Shown: positions 33,689-42,332, counted from the first letter of the stretch. The stretch is 64,000 nucleotides of DNA from Luteibacter aegosomatis (GCF_023078455.1 NZ_CP095740.1:4142001-4206000); one strand, 5' to 3'. Numbers and translations: made by a program. The notes: generated by a model from the sequence alone, not told the origin.

Positions 33689-34336
33689 TCAGTCGACCTT
33701 GGCGGGCTTGTTGGCGTCGGCGGCGACCGGCACCGGCGCACCGACCTTGCGCGGGGCGCAGGCGGTCTGCAGGATGTCCATCACCCGTGCCAGGCCTTCG
33801 GGCATGCCCTTGTCCTCGGCGTGCACGGCCACGTGGTACTTGGCCGAGTTGTCGGAAGTACGGGTGTTTTCCTTGTGCGTGGCGACCGAACCGGCCACGT
33901 GCACCTTCGCGGAAAACACGCCCCAGCCGATGGACATGTCGGCGGAGAACTCGGCCTTCTTGTCTTCCGATTCCTTCTGGCTGAAGGACGACTTCACTTC
34001 CATGTCGAAGGTGACGTCGACGGTGGTGATGCTCAGGTTGGGCACCTTCACGATGGCCAGCAACGGGACTTCCAGCTCGACCTCTTCCTCGGCGATGCCG
34101 GCGCCGGTGGGATCGTCCACGGGACGCTTGAAGCGGAACTGCGCGGTGCGCGTGGCACCGACGCCGGTGGGGTCGTTGGCCGCCGGCGGCAGGAAACCGA
34201 TCACCTTGATGAAGTCGGCGGTGGCCTGGGCAAGCTTGACCTGGGCTTCGCAGGCGGCACTCAACGGCGAACCGATGAGGTCCGCCATGGGCAGGCCCTT
34301 GAACTGACTGGACATGTTGACGAGTTCGTCAGCCAT
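33689..34336 (-). CDS. DUF2589 family protein 1
   Basis: A 215-residue soluble protein of the DUF2589 type: LPMADLIGSPLSAACEAQVK near the start, then VPLLAIVKVPNLSITTVDVT and FDMEVKSSFSQKES, ending in a disordered Pro/Ala/Lys tail. No signal peptide. The family is uncharacterised. A strong ribosome binding site (AAAGGAGA) precedes the ATG, suggesting high expression. Two related genes flank it. Confidence 0.8.
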   Translation of the reverse strand: MADELVNMSSQFKGLPMADLIGSPLSAACEAQVKLAQATADFIKVIGFLPPAANDPTGVGATRTAQFRFKRPVDDPTGAGIAEEEVELEVPLLAIVKVPNLSITTVDVTFDMEVKSSFSQKESEDKKAEFSADMSIGWGVFSAKVHVAGSVATHKENTRTSDNSAKYHVAVHAEDKGMPEGLARVMDILQTACAPRKVGAPVPVAADANKPAKVD

Positions 34337-34406
34337 GGTGTCTCTCCTTTTACGTTACATGGCGCGACAAGCCGGATGCTGCCGCGGTTCGAAACGGCGT
34401 ACCGGA

Positions 34407-34940
34407 TCAGTCGCCGGGTTTGAACGTCTTGAAGACTCCCTGGGTCTGCGCGAGGTGGTTCATCAACCGCGCGGCGCCGTCGGTGGGTTCGCTGCCTTCC
34501 ACGCGCAACACCACGTGCACCGCGCCGGCCTTGTCCTTCGCGCCGAGCGAGGTATCCACGCGCACATAGGGTTTGCTCGGCCTCTGCTTCACGCGCCAGC
34601 CGTGCGACGGATCGGGCGGCGTGCCGGATGCTTCGTCGGGCAAGGGCTCCCCCGCGTCGATCAGGCTGCCCAGGTCGGCATCGAAACGGATTTCCACGTC
34701 CTTGATGCGCAATACGTTGGTCGATACCAGCGGCAGGATCGGTGCGCGATAGAGGTCTTCGTCGCCCTCGTCGGCGCCGTGCTGGATCGACGGCATGCGG
34801 ATCACGACGCTCTTGGGACGGTTGTCTTCGTCGAAGAAGTCGGACAGGTGCGCCATCTGGTGCTGTTCGATGCGATCCTGCGCATCGGTCACCGCGCCGG
34901 CCAGGGCTTCGATCAGGTCGTTGAGCGAGGTCGAGGCCAT
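34407..34940 (-). CDS. DUF2589 family protein 2
   Basis: A 177-residue soluble protein of the same group: SLNDLIEALAGAVTDAQDRI, SVVIRMPSIQHG, then ILPLVSTNVLRIKDVEIRFD. Shares the P-x-x-x-V ... V-x-I-x-FD core with its paralogues but lacks the low-complexity tail. It starts three bases before the end of the endolysin gene spacing, so the two are co-transcribed. Confidence 0.8.
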   Translation of the reverse strand: MASTSLNDLIEALAGAVTDAQDRIEQHQMAHLSDFFDEDNRPKSVVIRMPSIQHGADEGDEDLYRAPILPLVSTNVLRIKDVEIRFDADLGSLIDAGEPLPDEASGTPPDPSHGWRVKQRPSKPYVRVDTSLGAKDKAGAVHVVLRVEGSEPTDGAARLMNHLAQTQGVFKTFKPGD

Positions 34941-34943
34941 CGG

Positions 34944-35498
34944 TCAGGCTTCCTTCGGGTCGGGCGCGTAAGTGAACGACTCGGTCCGGTTGAGCCAGCC
35001 CTTGAGGAACTTGTTCAACGCCGGCTTCTGCGTGGCGAGATGGGTGTAGTAATCCTTGCGCCCTTGCTTGAAGCGGGCGAACACCTCGGCCGACTTCGCC
35101 GCGTTCACGGCGGCCAGCGTGCCCTTGCCGACCACGCCATCCACGGTCAGCTTCGGCGAGGCGCCGAGGTCGTTGAGCACGCCCTGCAGGAGCTTCGCGG
35201 AACGGTTGCCCGCGTTCACCTGAAAATCGAACACGATGTTCGCCAGCGACTGGTTCCTGATCGCGTCACCGCCGATCGCGTCCCAGTATTGTTTCTTGTA
35301 GATCTTTCCCGCCTGCTCGTCGGTGAGCGCGCGGAGGTTTTCCAGCGTCGGCTCCACGCCGAGCAACGCCGAGGCGTAGAGCCGGAAGGTCGCGAGGGTC
35401 ACGCCCTTGTTGGTGGCGCCGCCCGGATCGGCCGGGTCGTTGACGAAGCCCCCCTCGTGCTTGAGCAGGGTCGGGAAAAAGCTGTCGAAGTCGGCCAT
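34944..35498 (-). CDS. GH108-family endolysin (N-acetylmuramidase)
   Basis: A 184-residue peptidoglycan hydrolase of glycoside hydrolase family 108. The catalytic Glu is in LLKHEGGFVNDPADPGGATN (near residue 14), the family's signature, followed by the C-terminal peptidoglycan-binding-like half (DGVVGKGTLAAVN). No signal peptide, so like phage endolysins it needs a holin to reach the wall; small membrane proteins lie downstream in the same operon. Full length; no phage structural gene is nearby. Confidence 0.88.
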   Translation of the reverse strand: MADFDSFFPTLLKHEGGFVNDPADPGGATNKGVTLATFRLYASALLGVEPTLENLRALTDEQAGKIYKKQYWDAIGGDAIRNQSLANIVFDFQVNAGNRSAKLLQGVLNDLGASPKLTVDGVVGKGTLAAVNAAKSAEVFARFKQGRKDYYTHLATQKPALNKFLKGWLNRTESFTYAPDPKEA

Positions 35499-35596
35499 CG
35501 CCGTGGTCTCCCCAGTGCGGCGCGACGGCGCCGGTGTGGGTTTACTATCCCCGCCGGCGGGTTCGCGATGGATCGGTAAAAGCCTGATCGCGGCGC

Positions 35597-36277
35597 TCAG
35601 GAATCCTGATCGGGCACGCCGGGCTCGAGTACGGTGAGGCCTTCGCGCAAGGCGTAGCGCGTGAGCTGCGCGATACCCTGCAGGCCGAGCTTGCCCATGA
35701 TGTGTTCGCGGTGGGTCCCCACCGTCTTGATGCTCACGTGCAGGCGCTCGGCGATGTCGCGCGTCGACAAGCCTTCGGCGAACAGCTGGGTGATCTCGCG
35801 TTCGCGTGCGCTCAGGCCGGGAGCCATGCCCACGGTGGGTACGTCGCGGCGGCGCAGCCCGTCGACCAGCACGTGGGCGATGTCGGGGCTGACGAAGTAC
35901 TTCGTGCGCAGCACCGCTTCGATGCCTTCGGACAGCACGCCATAGCCGTCCCGCTTCAACACGTAGCCGTGCGCGCCCGCGTCGAAGGCGGCGCGCACCC
36001 AGCGCGAGTCCTCGTAGGCGGACAGGCAGAGCATGCGCGTTTCCGGACAGCGCGGCGCCAATCTCCGCGCCGCTTCGAGCCCGCTGAGCCCGCGCATGGC
36101 ACAGTCGAAAATCAGCAGGCGGGGCTGCAGTCGCAGCGCCATGCGCACGCATTCACGCCCGTCGCCGGTACTGCCCACGACGTTGAACCTTGAGGTCGCC
36201 AGAAGCAGGGAGGCCAGGCCGTCGCGCAGCAAGCCGTGCTCGTCGGCCAGGAGAACGGTGACCGGCATCACGGGCAT
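35597..36277 (-). CDS. LuxR/FixJ-type response regulator (module A)
   Basis: A 226-residue NarL-family response regulator. Receiver domain 6-125 with acidic pocket DE at 12-13, phospho-acceptor Asp58 (LIFDCAMRGLSG), Ser in MLCLSAYED and Lys in YVLKRDG; LuxR-type HTH at about 155-215 (LSAREREITQLFAEGLSTRD). No cognate kinase is encoded nearby. It may activate the endolysin operon, which starts 98 bases downstream on the same strand. Divergent from the winged-helix NTPase gene. Confidence 0.9.
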   Translation of the reverse strand: MPVMPVTVLLADEHGLLRDGLASLLLATSRFNVVGSTGDGRECVRMALRLQPRLLIFDCAMRGLSGLEAARRLAPRCPETRMLCLSAYEDSRWVRAAFDAGAHGYVLKRDGYGVLSEGIEAVLRTKYFVSPDIAHVLVDGLRRRDVPTVGMAPGLSAREREITQLFAEGLSTRDIAERLHVSIKTVGTHREHIMGKLGLQGIAQLTRYALREGLTVLEPGVPDQDS

Positions 36278-36432
36278 GCTCCCGTCACGAGGTGTGAGCC
36301 GTTCACGACATGCGGGGCGCGGGCATGTGACAGAATGCGGCCGGCATGGCCGCCGACGGGGGTGAATCCATGCATGGGGGAAGTCCCGGAAGCGAAAGGT
36401 GGGCGCACCTTGGGGCCGCGTGGCCGCGGCAT

Positions 36433-36462
36433 CCTTCCGGAATTCTTACGGTCTCGAAAATC
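36433..36462. promoter_or_regulatory. Conserved motif between module A regulators
   Basis: CCTTCCGGAATTCTTACGG followed by TCTCGAAAATC. Nearly the same sequence (with a palindromic TTCCGGAA or TTCCCGGAA core and a CTTACGG) stands at 42277-42305 between the paralogous pair. Conservation in a non-coding gap suggests a shared operator or promoter element. Confidence 0.7.
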
Positions 36463-36510
36463 TAGGCCTGGCAGGCATTTACCGAAGCTTCGGAACGCAC
36501 CGACGCCAGG

Positions 36511-39500
36511 ATGGGAAACATGCGTAGCCAGGATGATCCGACGTTCTTCCGTTTCGGCGACTGGACCGTGCGCCCTGCCGAACGCACGATCGAGCGTGAC
36601 GGCGAGCGGCACGTCCTGGAGCCCAAGCTGATCGACGTACTCACCTACCTCGCCCGTTCGGACGGCGCCGTGGTGAGTACCGAGCAGTTGCTCACCCATT
36701 GCTGGCGCGGCACGTTCTACGGCGACAACCCGGTGCACAAGACCGTCGCGCTGCTGCGCAAGTCGTTGAAGGACGATGCGCGATCGCCGCGTTACATCGC
36801 CACGGTGCGCAAGCGCGGATACCAGGCGATCGCCCGCGTCGTCTTCGCCGACGGCCGCGAACGTGACGGCGTGGCTCGCGGCAGCTGGCGTGGCGGCTCG
36901 CCTTTTCGCGGACTGCTCGCTTTCGGCAACGACGACAGCCACATTTTCTTCGGGCGCATGCGCGCTGCCGCCGACGTACTGCGGATGATCCGTCGCAGCC
37001 ATCGCGAAGGGTGCGGCTTCATCCTCCTCGCCGGACCCAGCGGCTGCGGCAAGTCGTCCCTGGTGCAGGCGGCCATCGTGCCTGCGCTCACCGATGCCGC
37101 GGGCTACGACGGCCTGCGGGCCGCGGCCTCCACGGCTCTCATCGCCCGCACGCCCGCGAGCACGCCCCTGGAATCGCTGTCCGCCGCGCTGTGCCGTCTT
37201 TACGTCGGCACGCGCCCGGTGTTCGTCGACACCGAGCGCCCCGCCCTCCTGCGCGCGCTCGCCGACGACCTGCCCTTCGTATCCCGGCGCATCGAGACCG
37301 AACTGCAGCGCCGGCAGGGTGAGGTCGTGCTGCTCGTGATCGACGCCCTCGAAGGCCTGACCGCGCTGCCGCCGGCCGATGTCGCGCCGCTGCTCAAAGC
37401 CGTGGATCACCTCGCGCGAAGCGGTTCGATGTTGGTGGTCGCCACCTGCCGCAACGATTTCTACCCTGCGCTGATGGCGATGCCCACGCTGCGCGCGCTG
37501 AAACAGGACGGCGGCAGCTACGACCTGGCGCCCCCCACGCCTGGGGAAATGGCGCAGATGATCCGGTTGCCGGCGCATGCCGCGGACCTGCGTTTCGGTC
37601 GCGATCCAAGGGATGCGCGCCAGCTCGACGACGTGCTGCTGGATGCCGCCTGTCGCGACACGGGCAGCCTGCCCTTGCTGCAATACACGCTGCAGGCGCT
37701 CTACGAGGCACGCGATGCCGACGGCGTGCTCACCTTCGACGCCTATGTCGCCCTGGGCGGACTCGAAGGCGCACTGGCCAGTCGTGCGGAACGCATCCAT
37801 GCCGGCCTGGACGCCCGTGCGGCGCGTGCCTTTCCGCGCCTGCTCCATCGCCTGGTGGCGGTGTCCGGCGATGGCGACCACGCCACCGCCCGCACCGTGC
37901 GATGGAGCGACATCGACGACGACGAACGGCATGCGCTGCGACAGCTCGTGGACGGCCGCCTCATCGTCAGCCTGCTCGAAAACGACGAGCCCTGCTTCAC
38001 GGTGGCCCACGAAGCCCTGCTCAGGCATTGGCCCCGCGTGGTGGACTGGTTGCGCGCCCATCGCGCCTCGCTGCGTGCACGGGCACGCATCGCCGAGATG
38101 AGTCGCCGCTGGGCCACCGAAGGCCGCCGTCGTGAGCATCTGATTCCGCGCGGCCACCTGCTTGCCGACGCGCGGCACCTGATACGCGACGCCCAGCCAC
38201 CGCTTCCCGCCGCGCATGGCGCCTTCGTGCGAGCTTCGCTGCGCCATGCACGCCTGGGCCTCTTCGTGCTCGCCGCGATGGCGGCGTCGATCGGCTGCCT
38301 GGCCGTGTTCTCGTCCGTGGCCGCCGTGGACGCGCGGCGGGCGGGAAAGCACGCCGAGGCGCGACGCGCCGATGCGGAGGGCTTGCTCGATTTCATGCTC
38401 GGCGACATGTACGAGCGCCTGGACGCACTCGGCCGCCTCGACCTGCTCGACGAAGTGACCCGCCGCGCGATGACGGTGCTCGGCCACGACTGGAAGACCG
38501 ACGAGCCCGATGCCGTACTGCGTCAGGCACGCGCGCTGCGCAAGATCGGCGAGATCCGTTATGCCCGCGCGGACATGGACGCCGCCACGCGGGCGCTCGT
38601 CTCGGCTGCCACGAGCCTCGACCGCCTGATCGCCCGGCACCCCGGGCTCGCCACCGCCTATACCGAGCGCGGCAAGGTCGCCTTCTGGCATGCGCAGATC
38701 GCATCGGCCCATGGACGTGCCGACGAGGCCACGACGCTCTGGCGCGCCTACCTCACCGACGCCACGCATCGCGCCGCGCTCGAACCGGACGATCCCGATG
38801 CGTGGCTCGAACTGTCCTATGCCCACAACAGCCTCGGCACGGCCGCGTTCCGCGCCGGACGCGGCGACGAGGCCCTCGATCGTTTCCAGGCATCGGCCGC
38901 GCTGAAGCGGCGCGTGCTCGCCATGCGGCCCGGCGATCGCACCGTATGGCTCGAACAGGCCGACACCGTGAGTTGGGTGGCGAACGTCGAGCAACAGCGC
39001 GGGCAGCTGGCCAAGGCACTGGTCGACCTGCGCGAAGAACGCGCCGCGGTACAGGCGGCCCGCGACGCCGGCGACGCGACCAACCTCTGGCTTTACCGGC
39101 GCGCGCTGTCCGACCTGCACCTCGCCCGTGCACAGGCCGACTTGGGCTTGGTCGCCGAAGCCGACGCCAGCTACGCGAGCGCGGCCACCACGTTCGGCCA
39201 ACTGGTGCGCGACGCGCCGGACAACCGCAACTGGCAACGCGACCTCGCCCTCGTGCGCTCCCAGCAGGGCTGGCTCGCCTTCGGCACGGGCGACGCGGCC
39301 CTCGCGTTGCGACGCTTCGCCGACGCCGGCCGCCTGCTGCGCGGCCTGTTGCGCATCGATGCGCGCGTGGCCGACTGGCGCAACCTGCTGGCGGTGAACC
39401 GCACCTGGGAAGGCGCCGCGCAGTTGCGTGAAGGTCATCTCGCGGCCTCGGCGGAGGCCATCGACGAAGCCCTCTCCCTCTTCGGCGATGCCCCGTCCGA

Positions 39501-39786
39501 AGCCGCACGCGTGCTGCGTGCGGGGACCGAGATCGTCGCGGGCGAAGTCGCCCGCGCGCGCGGGGACGAGTCGCGGGCCCTGGGCCACTGGCGGGCGGCC
39601 ATCGCGGAGCTCCGTCCCCGCGCCCTGCATGGTGCGGACCCGAGGGTTCTGGATCCGTACGTGCGCGTGTGTCTGCTGACCGGCCATGCCGACGCCGCCT
39701 CCCCCTCCCTGGAACGCCTGCGCGCATCGGGTTACCGCGCGCCGGCATTCGAGTCGTTCGTCCACTCCCAACCCAAGGAACGTTGA
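36511..39786 (+). CDS. Winged-helix/nSTAND-type NTPase/TPR regulator (module A)
   Basis: A 1091-residue signalling protein. Order: OmpR/CadC-type winged helix (about 10-105, ends DDARSPRYIATVRKRGYQAI), a NTPase domain with Walker A PSGCGKSSL near 176 and Walker B LLVIDALEGLTAL, then a winged-helix-like segment, one membrane helix (about 583-605, LGLFVLAAMAASIGCLAVF) and a long TPR-like region (about 640-1070). The layout (CadC plus STAND-like NTPase plus TPR) fits a membrane-bound transcription activator. Start could be 36520, which has a better ribosome binding site. Confidence 0.85.
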   Translation: MGNMRSQDDPTFFRFGDWTVRPAERTIERDGERHVLEPKLIDVLTYLARSDGAVVSTEQLLTHCWRGTFYGDNPVHKTVALLRKSLKDDARSPRYIATVRKRGYQAIARVVFADGRERDGVARGSWRGGSPFRGLLAFGNDDSHIFFGRMRAAADVLRMIRRSHREGCGFILLAGPSGCGKSSLVQAAIVPALTDAAGYDGLRAAASTALIARTPASTPLESLSAALCRLYVGTRPVFVDTERPALLRALADDLPFVSRRIETELQRRQGEVVLLVIDALEGLTALPPADVAPLLKAVDHLARSGSMLVVATCRNDFYPALMAMPTLRALKQDGGSYDLAPPTPGEMAQMIRLPAHAADLRFGRDPRDARQLDDVLLDAACRDTGSLPLLQYTLQALYEARDADGVLTFDAYVALGGLEGALASRAERIHAGLDARAARAFPRLLHRLVAVSGDGDHATARTVRWSDIDDDERHALRQLVDGRLIVSLLENDEPCFTVAHEALLRHWPRVVDWLRAHRASLRARARIAEMSRRWATEGRRREHLIPRGHLLADARHLIRDAQPPLPAAHGAFVRASLRHARLGLFVLAAMAASIGCLAVFSSVAAVDARRAGKHAEARRADAEGLLDFMLGDMYERLDALGRLDLLDEVTRRAMTVLGHDWKTDEPDAVLRQARALRKIGEIRYARADMDAATRALVSAATSLDRLIARHPGLATAYTERGKVAFWHAQIASAHGRADEATTLWRAYLTDATHRAALEPDDPDAWLELSYAHNSLGTAAFRAGRGDEALDRFQASAALKRRVLAMRPGDRTVWLEQADTVSWVANVEQQRGQLAKALVDLREERAAVQAARDAGDATNLWLYRRALSDLHLARAQADLGLVAEADASYASAATTFGQLVRDAPDNRNWQRDLALVRSQQGWLAFGTGDAALALRRFADAGRLLRGLLRIDARVADWRNLLAVNRTWEGAAQLREGHLAASAEAIDEALSLFGDAPSEAARVLRAGTEIVAGEVARARGDESRALGHWRAAIAELRPRALHGADPRVLDPYVRVCLLTGHADAASPSLERLRASGYRAPAFESFVHSQPKER

Positions 39787-39791
39787 GCACC

Positions 39792-40166
39792 ATGAACGAA
39801 ATCGAAGTCACCCTCACCATCGACGAAACCCTGCCGGGCTTCGGCAACGATCGCGGGCGCAAATACAACTACGTGTTCAATCCCGAGCGCGTGCACGTCA
39901 TCGAACGCGATACGCGTATCGTCTATCGACTCTCGGGCTGCGACCTGAAGCGTTTCCGCATGACCGACATCTACACGACCGATGCGGAAAACCAGTTCGG
40001 CAAGCCCGAGGTCATCGAGAACGGCGCGGCCATCGCGATCACCCATGCCAACAAGGTCAAACGCCTGACCGAGTTGCTGGTGATGGTCGCGGTCAATGCC
40101 GACGGCGACGAGCCGGATACGCTCGGTCTCGATCCGCAGGTCACCAACGACCCGCCCCCGGGTTGA
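39792..40166 (+). CDS. Small protein downstream of the NTPase regulator
   Basis: A 124-residue soluble protein: MNEIEVTLTIDETLPGFGND, then YNYVFNPERVHVIERDTRIVY and a C-terminus LGLDPQVTNDPPPG. Predominantly beta-strand. The ending recalls the uncharacterised DP-EP family, but I am not sure. It starts five bases after the NTPase gene, so it is co-transcribed and likely linked to that regulator. Confidence 0.65.
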   Translation: MNEIEVTLTIDETLPGFGNDRGRKYNYVFNPERVHVIERDTRIVYRLSGCDLKRFRMTDIYTTDAENQFGKPEVIENGAAIAITHANKVKRLTELLVMVAVNADGDEPDTLGLDPQVTNDPPPG

Positions 40167-40183
40167 TGCGCTTGTGATGAAGT

Positions 40184-40206
40184 GGCCCCTCCCTAGGGGA
40201 GGGGCC
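40184..40206. terminator. Hairpin between convergent genes
   Basis: GGCCCCTCCC (40184-40193) pairs with GGGAGGGGCC (40197-40206) around a three-base loop. It lies in the 57-base gap between two converging genes; no T run on either side, so the terminator call is tentative. Confidence 0.5.
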
Positions 40207-40223
40207 GTCGGCTTTCCATGCCG

Positions 40224-40733
40224 TTAGGCCGTCCAGTCCCAACCCTTGTGATCGGCGAACGCCGCGGTCAGCTCGCTCGTACTGCTGTTCGACTTGCAGG
40301 TGAGGTAACGCTTCGGCTTGCCATCCTTGCCACCCATGCCCTCGTCGCGATGGGAGAAGACGGTGAGCTTCACGTTGTCGCCGTACCTGGCCTTCACCAA
40401 CGGAGGGATCTGGTGCAGGCACCCCTTGTACCCGCTCTTTTCGCAGGGGGTCAGGGTGCAATCGATCTCGATATGGTCGATGGAAGCGGTCTTCGAACCA
40501 CACTTCGCCTGCAGTTCGGCCAGCGAGAGCAACTTCCTCTGAGCCCAGAACTCGCGGTCGGGATGGTTCTCGGCCGACTCTCCCGTGCTCGCCGATTCGG
40601 TCTGCGGCCCGATCGCCACCGCCACGTCGTTGGACATGACGGCATGCGCCACGTATTGCACCCTTCCCTTGGCCGTGAAATCGGAGACCGCCCTGTAGAT
40701 CACTCCACCGTACGCCGTTCTTGACCTGTCCAT
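40224..40733 (-). CDS. Protein with deaminase-like Cys motif, function unknown
   Basis: A 169-residue cytoplasmic protein with a strong ribosome binding site (GAGGAGGT). Its centre reads HIEIDCTLTPCEKSGYKGC, followed by LHQIPPLVKARYGDNVKLTV. The PC-x7-C spacing after a strand resembles the zinc-binding PC-x-x-C region of nucleic-acid deaminase toxins such as YwqJ-like families. A matching HxE motif is not clear, though ENHPDRE is a possibility. Enzymatic activity is an open guess; an alternative is a zinc-binding regulator. Confidence 0.55.
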   Translation of the reverse strand: MDRSRTAYGGVIYRAVSDFTAKGRVQYVAHAVMSNDVAVAIGPQTESASTGESAENHPDREFWAQRKLLSLAELQAKCGSKTASIDHIEIDCTLTPCEKSGYKGCLHQIPPLVKARYGDNVKLTVFSHRDEGMGGKDGKPKRYLTCKSNSSTSELTAAFADHKGWDWTA

Positions 40734-40830
40734 GCCGCACCTCCTCGGTTGTTGGTAAGGGATAGGCTAGGCACCGGCGAGCGGGGCAGGTATCGGGATT
40801 TTCCTGACTCGCGACTTCAGGAAACCCCAT

Positions 40831-40860
40831 AAAAAAACCCTCCCGGCGAACCGGAAGGGT
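40831..40860 (-). terminator. Terminator of the BamE-like gene
   Basis: Stem ACCCTCCCGG/CCGGAAGGGT with one mismatch and a GCGAA loop region; read leftward it is followed by TTTTTT. It ends the leftward gene at 40903-41394. Confidence 0.75.
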
Positions 40861-40902
40861 CTCTCGAACAGACCGGCGCACGACGGCGCGGTCGCGGCGC
40901 GG

Positions 40903-41394
40903 TCAATTCATGGAGTAGGAATCCAGGACGCCGTCCTTGAACACGAAGCTGATCGAGTGATTCGAGGTGGTTTCCTTGCCCACCGTCTTGTCGGCTACCG
41001 CGCTCGCGCTGCCGTTGCCACCGTTGGCCTTGTTGTATTCGGCCTCGCCGATGTTCGTGGCGTGGTTCGAAGGCACATGGCTCCACAGCGCCGATACGCC
41101 ACGGACCACCGCCGAGCGGGCCAGGCCATTATCCGACTTGGTCGACATCGTGTAGCTCCATCGTTCCGTGCCGTTCGAATCGAAGCTGGGCCTTTCCGGC
41201 TTGCCGTAGAGCTTCTCCACGTCGGCGGTGGTGCTCTTGTGCACCGTCAGGTTCTGCCTGACGAACGCCGGATCGTACAGCTCGGCCCGGGTCTGCGAAG
41301 GAGGCGCGTCGCTGGAGCGGTTGAAGATGCCTGCGTTGGCATCCGCGCTGGCCAGGACGAACACGATCAGGGCGAGGTAGATTCGGGTCTTCAC
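40903..41394 (-). CDS. Periplasmic BamE/SmpA-like protein
   Basis: A 163-residue exported protein with signal MKTRIYLALIVFVLASADANA. The mature part carries LTVHKSTTADVEKLYGKPER, the pattern of the SmpA/OmlA (BamE-like) fold (thr-x3-V-x3-YG-x-P), followed by a Ser/Asn-rich region. No lipobox, so not BamE itself. Function unknown; perhaps a small envelope factor. Confidence 0.7.
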   Translation of the reverse strand: MKTRIYLALIVFVLASADANAGIFNRSSDAPPSQTRAELYDPAFVRQNLTVHKSTTADVEKLYGKPERPSFDSNGTERWSYTMSTKSDNGLARSAVVRGVSALWSHVPSNHATNIGEAEYNKANGGNGSASAVADKTVGKETTSNHSISFVFKDGVLDSYSMN

Positions 41395-41489
41395 AAGTCA
41401 CTCCATGTCAGATCGATGAACGGTCACATTCCCTTCCGGAGGATAACCTCCGAATTATCTTACGAGAAGTGACCCCATCGGCAGTTTCG

Positions 41490-42221
41490 TCACTGCATGG
41501 TGGCGATCCCGGCCCGCAGGGCATAGCGGGTCAGCTCGGCGATGCCCTCCACGCCCAGCTTGGACTGGATGTGTTCCCGGTGCGTACCCACCGTCTTCAT
41601 GCTGATGTGCAGGCGATCGGCGATCTTCCGCGTGCTGAGGCCCTCGGCGTAGAGCTGGAGCACCTCCCGCTCGCGAGGCGTCAGCACCGATTCGTCCCCC
41701 TTGCCGCCGCGGCAAAAGGCCTCCACGAGCACGTGGGCCAGCTCCGGACTGACGTGGTATCGAGCCGCCAGCACGCTGTCGATGCCTTCCACCAGGTGGT
41801 CGAAGGCGCAGCGCTTCAGCACGTAGCCATGGGCACCGGCATCGAAGGCCGCGCGTACGCTGGAACGGTCGCCGTTTTCGGACAGGCACAACATGCGCGT
41901 GGCCGAGCAGCGCGCGGCGACCCGGCGGGCCATCTCGAAACCGCCCATGCCAGGCATCGCGTCGTTGAACACCATGAGGTCGGGCCGCTGGTCCAGGCAC
42001 AGTCGGAGGCCCTCCCTGCCGTCACCCGTGCTACCCACCACCTCAAAGCGATCATTGGCCGCCAGCAGCGCCGTCAATCCTTCCCGCATGATCCTTTGCT
42101 CATCCGCGAGCACCACTCTGACGGGCCGAGAGGCACCCATCCGCCCGATCTCGGGCGCCTCGCGACGCGGCTGTGACAGAATGCGCTCCACAGGACGGCC
42201 GTCCAGGTAACTTCCTTGCAT
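41490..42221 (-). CDS. LuxR-type response regulator lacking phospho-acceptor (module B)
   Basis: Paralogue of the regulator at 35.6-36.3 kb, 243 residues. Receiver with DE at 40-41, but the acceptor Asp is replaced: MVFNDAMPGMGG reads Asn86 where module A has Asp58. The Ser (MLCLSENGD) and Lys (YVLKRC) are kept. LuxR HTH at about 178-235 (LTPREREVLQLYAEGLSTRK). Likely phosphorylation-independent. Start: ATG 42221 has GGAG seven bases upstream; ATG 42140 would match the shorter paralogue. Confidence 0.85.
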   Translation of the reverse strand: MQGSYLDGRPVERILSQPRREAPEIGRMGASRPVRVVLADEQRIMREGLTALLAANDRFEVVGSTGDGREGLRLCLDQRPDLMVFNDAMPGMGGFEMARRVAARCSATRMLCLSENGDRSSVRAAFDAGAHGYVLKRCAFDHLVEGIDSVLAARYHVSPELAHVLVEAFCRGGKGDESVLTPREREVLQLYAEGLSTRKIADRLHISMKTVGTHREHIQSKLGVEGIAELTRYALRAGIATMQ

Positions 42222-42276
42222 TTACCTACTCCGGTTTAAGACTTCGCCTACCGTCGCAGATGACGCCAGCCGAAGT

Positions 42277-42305
42277 CCTTCCCGGAAGCTTACGGCCCGG
42301 AAATC
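42277..42305. promoter_or_regulatory. Conserved motif between module B regulators
   Basis: CCTTCCCGGAAGCTTACGG followed by CCCGGAAATC, near-identical to 36433-36462 in the paralogous gap. It sits 56 bases before the response regulator and 28 before the NTPase gene, a position fit for shared control. Confidence 0.7.
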
Positions 42306-42332
42306 GATTTCAGTTCAGGCACACCCAGCAAG

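Noticed and set aside
31574..35498. Prophage or tailocin
   Set aside because: Endolysin and holin-like genes are present, but no capsid, portal, terminase, tail, replication or integrase gene was found within 10 kb, so a phage remnant label is not supported.
36268..39771. Very long open frame (1167 codons) opposite the NTPase regulator
   Set aside because: It is a mirror frame caused by high G+C codon use; the translation is low in hydrophobic residues, has no domain, and the opposite strand carries clear conserved motifs.
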